64,000 nt of DNA from Dirofilaria immitis. Its lineage: Eukaryota; Nematoda; Chromadorea; Rhabditida; Onchocercidae. The DNA lies in the NCBI GenBank assembly GCA_024305405.1, contig JAKNDB010000103.1:620001-684000 (forward strand), read 5' to 3'. Position 1 is the first letter of the stretch; every line of letters starts with the position of its first letter. The notes under the pieces are model-generated. The model was not told where the DNA came from and made no database searches. It worked only from the letters and a program-made list of their open reading frames with translations. Position numbers and translations under genes: made by a program. This document shows, one piece after another, positions 10,084 through 25,300 of the stretch.

Positions 10084-13000
10084 GTAAAATTTTTAATCGT
10101 TTGAAATTGAATTTTCAGCAAATAATATTATCATTAGAAAGGCTTTAGTACTTAATACTCATGATATATACCTTAAGTGATTTAATTAGTAAGTGACAAT
10201 GAATTATAATATCTCCATAATATAGTGAAGTTAATTGAAATGGTTTTACTTGAAATTGCATTCTTTTATTGCTGACCTAGAAAATAGCTAAAAAAGCGAA
10301 CAAACACATATTATCTTATCAATATGGTTTATCGTAATACCAAATATCAATTAAAATATAATTATTAAGTTCGAAAAACTATAAGCACGCAATATTATGA
10401 AGCCATTTAGAACGAATCAATTTGACATTTTATTTTTATACATCAGCTTATCCATCGCAGTGCTTACTCATAACAATGCCCATTTCATTTTTGAAAAGGT
10501 TATATATCCGAATATTGGCAATTCAAAAAGTCATTTTGAGAAGAAATGGAGAAAAATTTTTGAATTTACCATTAATGTTTGATTGAAAAACTAAAATATC
10601 ATTGTATAATTTGTGAAAAAGAGTTTTTAAATAATTTCAATTTAATATAAAAAATGCGACAAAAGATGGAATAATAATATTTTGTCAATAAATTGAATAG
10701 CATTAATCCTTTCATTCCTGTATATTTTAAATTTAACTTAATGCATGTGATACTTAAATAATATATTTAATAATTAAGATAATATTCTGAGATTCAATCT
10801 TCTCCAGTTCCATTTATCTCTTTGTTTATTCCTCTATCTCTCTGTTAAGATATAATTTTGTAGAGATATAAGAAAATGTATGATGGATGTTTGTTTCATT
10901 ATCGATTCTACTTCTGTCGTCAAATATCTTGAGCGATAGATAACCATATAAAATTGTCGGTATCTCTTTCAACGTTATCTTACGCCTCTTCCAATTCCTG
11001 TCAAGAAAGGAAACCGTTAATTATGCATATATTGGAGCTGTTCTAGTCTTTTACTTTTTCCCCGTTATTGATATGCCATTTTACCTATGATATCTTGGTT
11101 TTTTAAAAATGGGGTCAAAGGATTGGATTTTTCAAGAACGAGCATTGTTTGAGAGAAGGTATCATGTAACTTAAATAAATTGGAATGGTAAATAAGATAT
11201 TAAGCAAAAAATTCAAAGTTGCCAAAATTCCAGAAGTTATACTTCTGATCTTATAAAAATTTAGATTGCTTTAAGTTTTACAAGATCAAATTCAAAATTA
11301 AATATGTAAAAAATCGATAAATTTTTAAATTATGTCCCGATTTTCTTCCATATTCACCGTCTTCTTTCTTCCGATAAGTCGTATTCAGTCATCGTAATGT
11401 TGATCTCTATTTCCAATTTTCATTATTTCCTCGAAATCTGAACTGAATTATCTGCTCTGTCCACCAGTATGCCAATTGTGATGAGGAAAGTACTACCTAT
11501 TCTGGTCAGTATATAGATTGACCGCTTGGAAATCCTTTTGAATTTCTTTCAAAACACAATAAAATTGCGTTTGATTGATTTTAGAAATTTGAAATTCATT
11601 TTTAGAAAATAGTAACACTATCCATTTTTGTAGGCCTAAGTAAAATTTCTGCCTAATACTAAATGAACAATTAATAACTCTCAACATTAGAAGCTTAAAT
11701 AAAGGCTTTTGGAAGACTTTTGGCTTTTGGAAAAACACTATCTCTCAGGTCATAAAATTCCAAAAATGTTGCAATTTATTAGAATAAAAATAAAATTAAT
11801 TCAGTAACGATCGAATGAATAATAAATATTTATTGTTATTCAATTTATAAAAATTTCAAGGGAATATTTGAATATAAATTGAAATATGCGATTATTGAAG
11901 AGTAAGCGAATATTTTGATCCATAAGAATCAACCCATAAATTATTCGACTTATGGGTATTGAAGCAAATGGAATTATAGGATGTTATTGAGGTGGGGAAA
12001 ATGTTAGAAGTAAGTTATGAAAGGCCTGAATAGGCACTCGCTGTGAATGATTGATTCAATCAAGCAAAACAAACAGGACAACGCAACAAGTGTATCTAAT
12101 TGAAGTAAGAAATAAATGAAGAGGAAAAGGCCAAAAATTATTACCTAATTCATGAAGAAGAAATATATAGCACGATGAAATCATGATATGAATTCAAAAA
12201 TCATGATGATTACTATTAATTGTATTCGGTGATAACGATTTCATTCAGTTCATTACATTCATCAATATTTATTAAGCACTTACAATTGATAACCTTTTCC
12301 TATGAAGAGCGAGCAGCAAGGATTTTTTTCGATTATTCTTTATATAAATTTTTTCATTTCAATTAATAGTAAGAAAAATGATTTTATTAGACCAAGATCG
12401 TTTTTTCTTATTCTCATATAAATATTATCAAAGGCCTAAAATATCATCACAGCAATTTTATCCTGATAGTTGCATCAAGCATAGATAAATATGCAAATTC
12501 TTAAAAAGTTATCACTGGTAATTTAATGAAAATAATGGATAACATGCAGTGCATGCAGTGTTATTTATTTACGATAATGATAACGCAATGTATTTACCCT
12601 CTTATCTTTTTCTTTTATTTTATTAGAAATAATTTTTTTAAATTGCAATTTGATTAGTGTAAGTATTCTTTATAGCCAAAAATCTTTATCGTTCGATCAA
12701 ATGCACCAATAGGATGGCTCATCTCGGATCTCGTTGAAGATGGATATAGTACAGGGCACGATCATTTTTCCTTGCCTATTTCAAATCAATCGCATTATTT
12801 TCAAATTATTAATAATAGGTTTGCGTTTCACTTACAATACAGATGATAAAATTTATCATAACATTTTGAAAAAATTTCGACAAAACTTTTCAGAATAATT
12901 TATTCAAAACTTAAAAATCAATCGTCTAAACAAATTTTGAGGCTCTGCACAAAAAATTCTATAAATCACTTGAAAGGCCGATCAATGGCTATTGTGGTAG

Positions 13001-16000
13001 AAACTACAGCACCAAAACGAATGTTTGTGATCAATGTGAATATTGCAGCGAAGTATGATGATTAAATCTTTGGGAAAAAATTTATATAATTTTTAAACAA
13101 TTTAAAGTTGAGGATATAGCTGAAAATATTGCAAAAATTGTACTAAAGATATATTATTTCCTTTTCTAATTTAGAAGGTTTCATCTTTTCTATTTGAATA
13201 AAAATTTTAAATTTATTTTTATGTTTTCTGCAAATAAAGTAATACTTTCAGTTCAACTCCATCTTTTTCTGCTGACATATATAATATTACGCTGCGGAAT
13301 GATATCACACTTGAGTCGGTGATTCCATTTGAAACAGAAATAATGGTAGCAAATGTATCAAGTTTAACAAATCTATATATATCAATTATTTCAAATTCGA
13401 CAAATTTACCTTTTATGCTAATCCATAAAAAGAAGCGAAATATTCATTATGCAAAGGTTTATTAAAATAAATTTAAATGTTGCTTTTTGTGATTATAAGC
13501 TTCGATAAACTTAAATAATTTATGCTAAATTCAAACATTTGAAAATATCAAGAAACAGGGACGTTTTAACGTCGAAAATTTGATGTTTTTCTAATGGAAC
13601 TCAAAACTTTCGCATATTTCTAATGATTTCGTTGAGATTTTCAGTTATATGTATCAGGCCGATTAAGACCAACAGATGATACTTTTCAATCGTTTTATAT
13701 TGGTGCACTGGACAGGCTTAATTTAATCCGTTTAGCGGTAGCACGAATTGATATAAATTTCGAGCAACATCCTATGAATGTTCCCAAATTTAACAATAGA
13801 CACTATTTTAGACAAATGGAAAAATTAGAGCCAAATGCGACGGTATTAAGAGTTGCAGCCAAGTAGGTTTTAACAATTTTTTTGATGATCAGTTTGAAAA
13901 CTAAACTATTTTGATTAATAAGTTCTTCGAAACCGAATGGAAGAGGAAATTAATATTTTTGAATTTGAATGTTAAGTTATTAGAAACATTTGTACTCAGT
14001 TTTGAATTAATTTGAAGACGAATTTTAAATTGAGCTAATGTCACTACCATATTTTAACTTAAGTTGAATTTTTGTTAGTTACTAATAGCCTTAAATTTCG
14101 TGATTTTTTTGATGTCCAAAATTTGTGTTTTTAAGTGCAGCCTAATCTTTTTATTTATATCTTCATTTTTCTTTAGAGCCTGAAACTATGCTGAAACTAT
14201 CAAGGGCCTAGCTATATAAGTTTTAGAATGCTCGCAAATACCTATCGTTTTTGCATTTTTCACATAAAAAGAACATATATCATCAAGTATACTGTAGTAG
14301 ACGAGGAAGGCCAATAATTTATACGATTAAAGGCCTATGAATGGCGAACGAGGATTGACTAAAGTTATTTGTAATGTGTCCATTTTACTTTAAATCCTGG
14401 AAGAATTATAATCCTGAGTTGCTTGAAGTATAAGCTTGGAAAAAATCCGAAAAACGGAGAAGTATTAGTTAAATAACTTGGGAAAGGGAAAAATTATAAT
14501 ATAAAATAAATGAATTGGCCGACATTTCCCATATTTTTTATAATGGTAAAATGACCAGCCATTAGTCATTCCGCTTTTCTTCACATTTAAAAATTATTGA
14601 ATTTGCAAAATTTCTCAGCGAAGATTTCAAAAATAGCCAAAAATATTTGCAGAGATGATAATTTAAGGAATTCAATAGAATAGTTTAAATAAAATAATGA
14701 AATTTTTTGGATTTCATTTAAAAATAATATGGAATGAAGATTATTCCATTCCAGCAAAACTAATTTATAATCAAAATTTATGCTCTATCAATGATAGTAG
14801 TACACAGGGATGTATATATGTGTATGTTCCTTTATAAAATTAAATAATTCAATTTTGCTTTAAACGACGATTCTCATTCTCAGTAGGCTCATTATGAACA
14901 ATTCATTTAGCTATAAACATTTTTCGCAGCATCCATATACAAATTCAAGGCAAAATTTCAATTAAAACTTACAAAATGTCTGTAAGTTAAAAAAAAATAT
15001 GATTAGCTAGTTGAAGGAGGTCATTGCTAGTCATGACCAAAAATAACCAGAAGGCACTTTTGCATTTTCAACGGTTTGTTTCTTATGTTGACAAAAAAAT
15101 ATGTAAATAATAAGCAACTTATTAGATAGAGAAGTAAGCCATTCTTTATTGTTTTCAGGTTGGAAGGCGTAAAAATATCTGCAGAAAATATTCTCGATAT
15201 ACCAAAAATCTTTTAATCGTTTAAATAGTGAATTAACGAACTTAGTGACTTATCGATGAAGATAATTAGGAAAAATGACAATATGAACAGTTGCTGATGA
15301 GAAAATAAATTAATCCATCTATCGATTCACTGAAGTTCAAATAAACAAATTAAACTAAGAAAAATATCTTTGGTAGACTTATAATTGATTCATTAGCATG
15401 CGATTTTTTCTAGGACTTCAAAAGGAGCTGTTGTATATCGAATTGAGCCAGAGAATGCTCCATTCGATGTTACACCTTTTTCCGGTGATATATTTAGTCG
15501 CTACGGTATACCGGATGGCAAATATGTTTTTGATGTTGTTGCTACTGATTCATTTGCACAGGTCGGTAAGAAAAGATGTGATACAAAACAAAATAATTTA
15601 TTTTGACATATTAATATAAAATATTGAAGGTGAAAAAAAGCATATTTGACCTTTAATTCATTATTGACTCATAGTAGAATGCGAACTAAAAATATTAATA
15701 TTCAATAAACTCTACAATTCCAAAATTTTGGAATCGATTTTTAAAATCAAATTCATATTTTAATAAGTTCTTGGAAAAACAAAGAAATCGATGTAATGAA
15801 ATATTTAAATGCGAAAAAAAATATTGATTTGAAGGAAGCCCGTGCTAATGTTCAAATTTTGGTTGGTTCACGGATAGATCCAAAACGACAATTCAAAACA
15901 GTTAAAACTAGATATTTCCACCATCGACGAAGTAGAAGAGATTTTGGCAATGTCATCGTGCTAACATTAAAGGAAAATCATCCGATTGGATTATTAGATA

Positions 16001-19000
16001 AGGTTAGCTTTTTATTCAAATTTTACAAATCTAATGGAAACAATAAATCAAATTTCAGTATTATGTTGAATAACAATTCATTTTGCAAAACATGAATTTT
16101 CATACTTCTATTACATTCAAGGATCATTCGAGAGTAACTCGATGTTGAAATTCTCAATCATAATATTTAACTTCAACTAATTGAACTGCCCATTTAAGTC
16201 AATTATTCAATTATTCATTTGCAAATTCATTGTGAATTGCTGATCATCAAAAAATTTTCTAATGGCTGAATTTCAAATTAAAATTTTTTTAATTTAATAA
16301 TAGATGATTCATCAGAAATTATTATTTTTTTCCCAAATATAAAACTTTCAGAAAATAAACCTTGGTCCGGATGAAAATGTTGTCTTTGCACCAGCAACAA
16401 CAGATTATCTTAAAATACATAGTAATGGATTAATTGAATTGATCAAGCCATTGAATTATGAATTCGAAACGTCTCATCAAGCAGCTGTACAGATTAGCGG
16501 CCTATTCAAAGGTTGGCCATCATTTAACTAGTAGCTGATCCTTTACATTACCATTTTATTCACTAATTTATTATGTATCATCGATTTTGTAAAAGAAATT
16601 TATTTGCTTATTTTCAACATTTCAGAATATTATGAAAAACTACTAAAGTTTTTTAATATTTAATTCTTTTAATCTCTTGACTTTCCTCTTCTATACCTAT
16701 CAACCAAAAATGAATAATATTTTAATCTTTGATTTTTGCAATCTTAATGAGAATATCTTTTAATAGCTGGTCTATGTTAATTACCCAAGTTAATTAGTTA
16801 CTTAGGAAAGGATCATTGGAAAAATCTTCGAACGAATTTTCTTATTTAAACAATTCTTTCACATCGTCCAAAAGATAATGATATTTCCCCTTATTATGCT
16901 TAACCAATTCAACTTGAAATTGTTGATTTATATATATTAAGAACCAAAGTTCAGCATAGTCATTCCAATCATTTCATTAAAATAATATTCAATACATTGT
17001 TGCCCAATAGATAAAATTGAAATAAAAATAATGAAAGGAAAATTGCGTAAAATTCAAATTCTGATCATTAGAATGGTTCAAAATAATTTAACGTATAGAA
17101 TGACTCGCTCGTTAAAAATGAGAAATGAAAAAGCAAATTGGTTTTTTGCTCCTAAATTCATTAAAAGATTTTGAGCTTCGGAGGCCGAATGAAAAGAGCA
17201 AACTTCGAGTATTATTTTATCCCAGAAATTTCTTCTGAAAACTTCTATCATTTTATCGATTGGAAGAAAATTTTTCTGAAAAAATTGAAGTTTTTCCTTT
17301 TTTTAGAAATATTTTTACTTTACACTTTGCAAAGTTGAATTCTTTCAATTTATGAGTGGAAATCTAAAAATTTTTGAAAAATTAATTTTAAGTAATTTAA
17401 TTATATTATTTTCTTGCACTAATTTCAACCTGAATCCCACATCACGTTTTTTTCACATTAATGTGATAACCTTTTGACATATTGATCGAAAAATTGTGAT
17501 GGAAAACTCTTGAAATTGTCATCTCAAATGTACAATTTATTGTTAATGTTGCTGCTATGATTTGGCAGCTCAATGGTACATTTCAAATTGCATCGTATAT
17601 GTATTGAATCGAAATATATAAACATCTTGAGGAGATGATTAAAAGATCGAAATTTTGCTCATCCCTATTGATAGACAGAACAGGTGTTCGCGGTTGGAGG
17701 TGTCCGATTGATTCATCAGCATTGCCACATACAGCTGATACTCAAAACATCGCTCAATACTTGACTTAATTTCTCACTTTGTGATTAATTACTGTAGCGA
17801 TTTTTTAAAAATGATATTTATTAATAGTTAAAGTAAGAAATTGATAGATATTAAGCGTTAGCTCGAAAATTTGTCAACTCCTTGTCTTGAATTATCAACA
17901 TACTTGAACTCTTTAAACGAAACTTTAGATTTTTAAAAATTCAATACGAAATTGTTGAAGAAAAATGTATGGAAAGATATTATATCTTCACTCAAATCAC
18001 TGTATAAATTAACTTAGATTTTGCACTTTTTCATAATTATTTTTTTAAGTTAAGATTATCGGAAATAGATTTTTGCATTTTTCATACAATTATAATTTCT
18101 AATATAGTTATTATTTATATCAATTGTATCAATAATTATATTAATTTCTAATATAATTGTTACTAGTTTTGATTTTAATTATCAAATGCCAATTTAGCGA
18201 CACTAGAATTTGTTAATGAAAAAAGATAAAGTTAAGAGTTAGGCTGAATAAAATTCTGGCTCAGAACAAAAAAGAGATTATTGCAGCAGAATGAATTCAT
18301 TAATTAAAAGATCCTAAATGCCTCTTTTAATTTAGAAATAACGACTAACTTATAAATCTCAAGGGAAGCGTAAGAGAGACTAAAATAATATCTCAATTGG
18401 GATTTGAATTTTTCTTGGCAAAAATTCAATGAACAAGGCAGATTTGTCTTTATTTAGCTACTTTGATTTGATTTAAATTTACTACAAAGCATGCTGCAAA
18501 TTGCATTTTTGTGCGCTTCATCATGCATTCTGCATTGTCTCGCAATACTTCACTAACAACACTTAAGTGCATGCTTCTACAGAAGTTGTTGCTTGCAACA
18601 ATGAAATCATTCTTGCTTAAATGCATACTCTGAAGTACTTAATGGATTCTCTCCTAAAGCTCGAAAGAAGAAAAGAGACTAGCTCGAGAATTGAATTGTG
18701 CCTATGGTAGAGGGAAAGGATTATGCATTCAACGAAATATATTTATTGCATTTGTGTGCACAAATAATTTTTTTGATGGATGAGTTAAATTTTTTGAATT
18801 TGAATTTTAAATTGGAATATTAAGATATTTATTAATTTTGAAGTTAGTGATATCAGTTGGAAAATCTGAACAAAGTTGAATTCAAAAATCATTTGCAATG
18901 TATACGGTAACGAAATCTGATGATCAATGCTAGACGGAATTTAAAATATGATGATTAATGAGATGCGGGATAACAATGAGATGTCTGGACTAATGGGATA

Positions 19001-22000
19001 GTCAAAGTTGATCAATAATAGCAAATGGATGATCTTTAGGTAATTTACCGAAAAAATCAATCGGTTTAATTTGATCATTACAATCAGTGACCGCTTCTGA
19101 GGTCAGAAGATAGCAGTGAAAGCAGTAAACAATCATTTTAAATGTATGTGAGTGCAAAAATGCTTCAATGGTGTGATTTATGATTGCAATGTATGCAATT
19201 TCATTCTATAATGAATTAAAGCTTTTACGGTAGCAATAAGATCAAAGTTTAGGTATCATCAAAACTTCAATGACTAAATTAAATCATTGGTATTCCTTAA
19301 TAAAGACCGGGTCAATCAACAATTATTGGCCAGACGGTATCAATGATGAAAAAGGCCGGAAACGATTGATGGGCAGGTGTCGAGCCGATTGCCATTGAAA
19401 GCGACACCTAATCATTTTTCCCGGGCATTTTAATAAATATCGCGTGCTAAGGTAGCAAATATCGCACATGTAGGTAGATAGAGACGATGCAATGTGCATA
19501 AATGATATTTATGAATTTGAAAAGGTCAGGAAGTGTCAATAAAAATTGGAATTTATTGCAAAGAATAAATAATTAATGAAACGAATAAGTTTAAAAGGTA
19601 AAAGAAATGAAGTAGGAATGGATGAAAATGAGAAAAATTAATTAATGACTAAATTTCAAATTTAATCCTTCTTTCTTTTTCTTCTTCTCTTTCTTTTCCT
19701 CTTTATCATTTTTAAATTTTGCAAAATTACTTAATCTATCGAATTAATATTTAAGCATTTCATACCTAACGTTAAATAATACTTTCAATATCATTCATTT
19801 ATAGTTAGTTTCTCATTAAAGTATCCAAACAAAATTATTTTTTCTTTTTATTCTTTAAAAAATCAAACAATGCATATTTTATAAATGATAATGTTGATAA
19901 GAAAAGATAGAGATAAGATTATGCTTAATTATTCGCGTTTTGTTAACTACATTAATGACGAGAAAACAGATGAGAATTCAAGATTATTGACGAGACAGTA
20001 AAATATATATAATTTTTATTTTCGTTGTATTTAGATCTTCTTAATATATTTTGACATTTTCTTGAATATTGTTTATGCCAAATTATCGTTAGAAGTAATC
20101 AATCGTTATGATTTTCAGTTTTATTTATGATAATTAGTACTTAAATTAAATGATTTACTAAAGAATTGATCAGTATTGGCCTCTCCTATTCTTAAAAGTG
20201 TAGCACATTTCAATCTCTTCGATTTTTTCATATTTTGCTTCATCTCCATCTGTTTATATATTTCTCAGATCGAACACTTGCACCAGATGAGACCAAAGGA
20301 AAAACGAGGAAGATGGAAATTAGAATTGAATAAATAGATGAAATGATAAAATATGCAAAATGATGAATCAGATTAAATGAAGCAAATTAAGTAGCAGTAG
20401 AAACTTCGATATTTATTTTAACTGAAATTTGATCGTCGCAAAGATTGTCGTTACCATTGCATCATACGTTGCATCATCATCGAAAATTTTTATTGAGAGT
20501 GGAATCATTATTATAATTCGTCTCATTATCATCATTTTTTCCCATAACTGATATATGACCTGATTAGGAAATGGGAATTGATTTTATTTGTACCTTAACT
20601 GCTTCTGTTTTCTTTTCTATCATTTCCATTATTGTTAATAATTTTTAACCAGAATTCGATCAATTTAAATTCAAAATTTTCGTGATATTTATCCGAAATA
20701 TTTCTGAGCTCATTTTAGATTGTTTATTTATTCACTGGAGCAATCATGCAATTTCGAATAAGCAACTTAAAATAAGTAAATTCAACATGTAATTGCAGTT
20801 TAGATGCATCAGATCTTTTGAATTAATAATACCCGATAAATCTTAATATTGGACCGGGAGGCTCTAGTAGTACTACTGCTAGGATTATCAAATCATAATA
20901 ATGATAATAATAGAAATTAGTTTATTGTTATGATTAAAACATTTTGGTAGTAAAAGTTTTTATGGAAGTAGCACTTAAACTGGTTTGGCACTTGGGAGAA
21001 TCGTTTTTCGTCATCTTTTCTCCCATCCTGCTGAATAAGTGGGACTTAATTGAAACTTCTAGCATCGTCGATTGGTATTGATGGCGATTGATGGGTAATC
21101 CCTTCCCAGCTGATATAATACTTTCTTTCACACTCTTCAACATACTTTGTCGAGATGGAAAGAGTGATTGTAGGGAACATTTATTGGATTAGAACTGACC
21201 ACTTCAAGGTCAAAGGATACAATATACCCGCTTTATTTTGACATTAGAATGGAATAACGCTAATGAGAGCTGCTGGAGTCATGTAAAAAAACAGTGTAAC
21301 AGGTTAAGTGGAGAGAACGGTTAATTAATACCTTGCAGGAATATTCTAAAAAATTTATAATTACACGCCATTTTTGTTTTTCTAAACAATATGAAAATAT
21401 CTGGGAGAAAAATTTTGAAGTTTAATTTTCAGAAAAACATTTGAATCATAAAGTTAGAATTGGGATAAAATTGATCTTTGAAAATTTAATTTACATTTAA
21501 CTTTTTTTATTTCTTTAATTTTCTGAAGTAAATCTCCCAGAAATATTTTACATTATCATAAAATTTGCTCATTTTATAAGAAAATGTAGGAAAACTTGTC
21601 TTTTATTTTATAATAATGATTATATAAATGATTAAAGTACTTTCTACATTAAAAAATATGAAATATGCCAATAAACTGATCGATTTTACTAGAGGCTATT
21701 ATTTTAATTTGATTAATTACTCATTCTTGAAATAATTCTGACTTCTGATATGTTCATTTTAAAATAAAGTGGGAAGTTTGAAGAAAACAAAAATATGAGG
21801 AGAATATATTAGTTAATATTTAAACTTGAAAATATATTTAAGTAGAATAAATTACATTGATAAGTGAAAGAAATTGAATGGGACATTTCCAAAGATCATC
21901 AATATGAGATTACTTTTTTTTTATGTCTAAAATAGCCTGAAATATTTTTATGTCTGAAATAATTGAAATGGTAGCAAAGAGTTTTATGAAAATTAATAGC

Positions 22001-22324
22001 TTATTAAAATTGATTAAAAGAGATGGTTGAAATTTTTTGAAAAATAACTATCAATAAGTATTATTTCTTCTCTGTCCAATTCAATCTTATTGTTTTTATA
22101 ATTGCTGCCTGAAGTACTGAAGTGAGTTCAGAAATGATTATAGGATATGATGGATCGTTTTTCGTTATTGTGTCAACAAAATCACAAATGATAAATAAAC
22201 ATAACATGCAAGGGTCAGGAATTTTTGATTATCCTAAAATCAAAATAGATTCTTTCATTTCTTTCAATTTAATCCTTTTATGATGTTTTCAGTCGTTATA
22301 GCAATAATAAACGGCCTTACATAA

Positions 22325-22374
<50 letters not shown>

Positions 22375-25300
22375 TATATTATTTGAATTCTACAGTTCAT
22401 GGTCATCATTGTTATAGAAGAAGTATTGATGCATAGATAGAAATCATTCATTCATTCATTTATCCTTTAAATTGACATATGCAATTACAAAGGTGCATCA
22501 TTCTATTTATTATATTTGGGTCATCCTTAACAATTACCGCTTTTCTATATGAGAATCTTGGAAATGGTGAGGAAGTGAAAAGCATTGAATTATTTTATTT
22601 TTGGAGTTAATTTATATTAACTGAGATGAATATAAAAAGAAATTATGAAACTATAATTGTAGAATGGTATGATAATATAAAAGTATCTTATACATAATTT
22701 CTTTTTAAGAATATTTTTTATTTGTGAAAAGCCGAAAAATCTTCATTAAATAATTTTCTTTTGGCAAGAATTATTCTTAAAATTCCCCGGAAGAAAAAAA
22801 AATTGTTCTACTGATATTTTTTACTTTATTGATTGATTTGCTAGGAATTATAGCAAAAATAAAATTCTTCATCTTTTTTTTCCATTTTTCAACAAGAAAT
22901 TATTCAGAAATTATAATATAATTAATGATAAATAGTCAAAAATTTCAAAGAGCCAAAAAGGACTTAGCTAGTTAAAGCAAGAAATAATAAGATGCACTTT
23001 TTGTTGATTATTTAATTAAATTCCAAGAAGTTATTTGTAATCCGTAAACTATTCACGCATTCTAATTAATGAGCAAATACTGTTGCAAGAATTCGACTTG
23101 CATTTGTGTTCGTTATTTATGCACACTTTATAAATTTAAATATTATTCTGAAATCGAATTCATTAATTGAAACTTGCCTCACACAATATCAATAGAACTT
23201 ATCCCTTACGATTGGGCTAAGCTTTCGAGAATGCTCATTAAGATGCTATGGAAATTGATAAAAGATAAATGAATGAGCAACAGACTGCAGTGGCATATTG
23301 GAAATTGATGATTAGAAAAGAAGCTAGTAGATATAGTTTATTACTAAATACATCAGATACTTTTAATAAATATATTTTCTCTTTTCAAGAGGTCACGACG
23401 AATAAATTGAAGAATTCAGAATTGACCTTATCTTTGCACATATAACTGGCCTTGTCCTTCTTTCATTCTCTCTCTCTTTTTCTCTTTCTATAGTACACAA
23501 CGGCTTAAGCAATAACAGCCTAGAATAGGGTATTATTTCAATTTTAGTTTACTGCTAAAAATATCATCCAACATATTGCTCATTGCATTAAATCATTTTA
23601 AATTTAAGATAGCAGATGGTATTTACATATTCAAATATTAAGTCATTTATTTAATGAAATAATCGAAATTTCCTTTGCTAATCAATAACACCATTTGCTA
23701 ATTATCCAACTAAACTAAGCCAAATAATGGAAATGAATTTGAAATCTGATTAGACTTGATAACAACATTCCAAATCTAATTATATTTTTGCAATTATATA
23801 TATATATATCTGAAGAACTCATACATGAGAAAATTTTGTTCACTATTCGTTTGCTTAATGCATATAATTTTTATAGCTATACAAAAAAAAAAAGGAGTAT
23901 ATTTACTAATTATCATTCTATGATGGGCACATTTATAAAATAATTTAAATCAATCAATATTTTATATCTCAGAAATCATCGAACAACGGAAAACAATATT
24001 TCTCTCAATTTTTAGCTCGTATACAACTAGTAAGAATCGAAATATTGGATGTGGACGAGCCGCCGGTATTTCAAAATAGACCAAAGCCATATCAGGCTGT
24101 GGTAGCATATGATCAGCCTATCGGGATGCATGTTTACAAGGTAAATTAAGAAAAAAAACATCTACAGATTCTTTTTTTTTCTGAAGAGAACAAATAAATT
24201 CAGTTTATTAGAAGATGATGCAATTTCAGTATTTTTAAATTTAAGATAAATTTAATCAAACGTTATATATGAACATTGTTAGAATAAGAGAGGCTTAAGA
24301 AAAGATGATGGAAAATAAGAAAAGGAATAATTAAGAAAAGGAATAATCTAAGCTTTAAAAAGATAATAAAATTTGTTTATTTTCTAAGCATCAAATTAAA
24401 TATTTTTTTAAAAATTATTTCATAAAAAAATTAATATTAAATTAGGATACAGTGCATTATCATTTCAATTTCATACAAGGAATCAATTCTATCAAACGCA
24501 TCATCAAACAACAAAATGAGATTAATGTGCTTTATTTGTCTCCATGCAATAAGCTTTTTTTTTTCATCGAAGCACAAAATTACATCAATCCTTTCCTCCT
24601 GGCTCATCCTTTCCCTCATCGTTTTTCGACTTTGTCACAGATGAAGAAGTCATTAATTTCCCGAAGGACAAAACCAATGGATGCAGGAATGCAAGCTGCC
24701 AAAGAAGAAAAAATTTGGGGAAAGAGAATGAATAAATCTAAATGAGATAATTGTATAGTGAGATATTAAAATGGTTTAAAAACAGATGTAAATAAGTGAT
24801 ACATTCTACTAGTAAACAACTGAATCAGTAATTTTTGGATGCATTGTACATTTCGATCTAAAATTTAGGAAATAATTTAATAATTCGAGGAGGAAAAGTT
24901 GAAAAAGTTGATAAATGTTTAACGAGTTTCAGTTTATCGCTCGAGATGAAGCTGGCGATGGTGACGATGATGTCGAATATCGTCTTATCAATACTGAACG
25001 TTAGTGGGATTGTTCCTTCAATGTGACTGAATAGTTATGATGATGATAATGATAATTATGGTAGCGGTATGAATATTGTGATTAAATAGAAATGAAAAAT
25101 TGTTTGATTGATTCCCAGATTTTGAAAAAATGGTGAAATTTATCAAAATGTTTAGTTTGATTAGTCAGTCTTTCTGATAAGAGGATAAAAGAACTAATAT
25201 TTGCAATATCTTAAAGGGGCGTATTTGTAATATTTTATTGATTCCTATGTTTCGATTTAAAATCGTAGCGATAAAAGGGCGAAATAAACTTGGGATTTTT

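Noticed and set aside
20934..21143. Minus-strand 69-codon frame in the 7.5-kb intron
   Set aside because: No start context, splice sites or similarity that I recognise.
24437..24745. Overlapping plus (97 codons) and minus (60 codons) frames between exons 9 and 10
   Set aside because: Flanking exons join perfectly without it, no domain is seen, and both strands are open.
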